A stretch of 5,312 nucleotides of DNA from Chloroflexota bacterium. GTDB taxonomy: Bacteria; Chloroflexota; Anaerolineae; Caldilineales; Caldilineaceae. Location of the stretch: positions 1 through 5,312 of the forward strand of contig JACQGT010000202.1 of assembly GCA_016199425.1 (NCBI GenBank), read 5' to 3'. Shown in pieces: positions 5,219-5,312 of the stretch. Under the pieces are notes generated by a model, which searched no databases, had not been told where the DNA came from, and worked only from the letters and a program-made list of their open reading frames with translations. How positions within the stretch are numbered: the stretch's first letter is position 1; each line of letters opens with the position of its first letter. The translations under genes and the position numbers were made by a program.

Positions 5219-5312
5219 ATCAGTCTACAGGCAAACATCACCCGGGTGTACTTCAAGTTGGGGGCGAAAGCTGCTGATTCCGGGAATCGACCACACGATC
5301 TCTGGCCTTGCA
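5219..5312. other. Unassigned right-edge stretch, possibly the tail of a further gene
   Basis: All three minus-strand frames are open from the window edge, closing at stops near 5253, 5225 and 5215. The second reads ARPEIVWSIPGISSFRPQ before running on to its stop. None is recognisable, and about 30 codons is too short to judge. A second palindrome, GATTCC-G-GGAATC, lies at 5276-5288. I looked for a tRNA 3' end because of the GGTCGATTCC string on the minus strand, but the T-arm does not pair correctly. Confidence 0.2.
5239..5248. promoter_or_regulatory. Perfect ten-base palindrome upstream of the nuclease promoter
   Basis: CACCCGGGTG is self-complementary and lies 20 bases upstream of the predicted -35 box. 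It could be an activator site or half of a longer operator, but a palindrome of this length in GC-rich DNA can occur by chance. Confidence 0.2.

Noticed and set aside
4642..5277. Plus-strand open frame of 211 codons
   Set aside because: Antisense to the SNase domain, whose catalytic motifs on the minus strand fix the real coding strand.
5276..5312. tRNA 3' part on the minus strand suggested by GGTCGATTCC
   Set aside because: The flanks do not form a five-base T-stem around a seven-base loop, and no acceptor end fits; the string is explained by the GATTCC/GGAATC palindrome.

Overview
The window carries three genes, all read right to left on the minus strand, in high-GC DNA. From upstream to downstream they are: a membrane-anchored staphylococcal-nuclease-type protein with an SH3b domain (4303-5184), and two half-size ABC exporters (2037-3851 and 16-1977) that lie 59 bases apart and look like the two halves of one heterodimeric efflux pump. 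The gene content and repeat types would suit a Chloroflexota bacterium of the Anaerolineae/Caldilineae kind, especially the widespread CCTTCGACAGGCTCAGG repeat and an apparently leaderless promoter. That placement is an inference from general familiarity; no marker gene is present.

The exporter pair shows the known division of labour of heterodimeric ABC exporters such as TM287/288, BmrCD and LmrCD. The upstream subunit has Asp in place of the Walker B catalytic Glu and Gln in place of the switch His, with a canonical LSGGQ. The downstream subunit has the intact Glu and His but a changed signature, LSVGQ. Assembled, this predicts one competent and one degenerate ATP site. A sigma70-like promoter candidate lies at 3974-4002 and a clear Shine-Dalgarno precedes each of the two starts. 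The junction of the two genes is occupied by a 96-base GC-rich repeat with two hairpins; it supplies the last 16 codons and the stop of the upstream subunit and ends just before the Shine-Dalgarno of the next gene.

The 451-base gap between the exporter pair and the nuclease gene (3852-4302) has no convincing gene and is densely packed with repeats. From left to right it holds a double palindrome closed by a GTAGG/CCTAC inverted repeat in the predicted exporter leader, the promoter, a small palindrome cluster, a 145-base MITE-like element with 13-base perfect terminal inverted repeats bounded by TA and carrying two symmetric hairpins, and a copy of the CCTTCGACAGGCTCAGG dispersed repeat just past the nuclease stop.

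Right of the nuclease gene, 128 bases hold a good promoter whose -10 box is only six bases from the ATG, with no Shine-Dalgarno, which suggests a leaderless message. I see no new multi-gene system. The most unusual material is the repeat-rich gap and the repeat-encoded protein tail.
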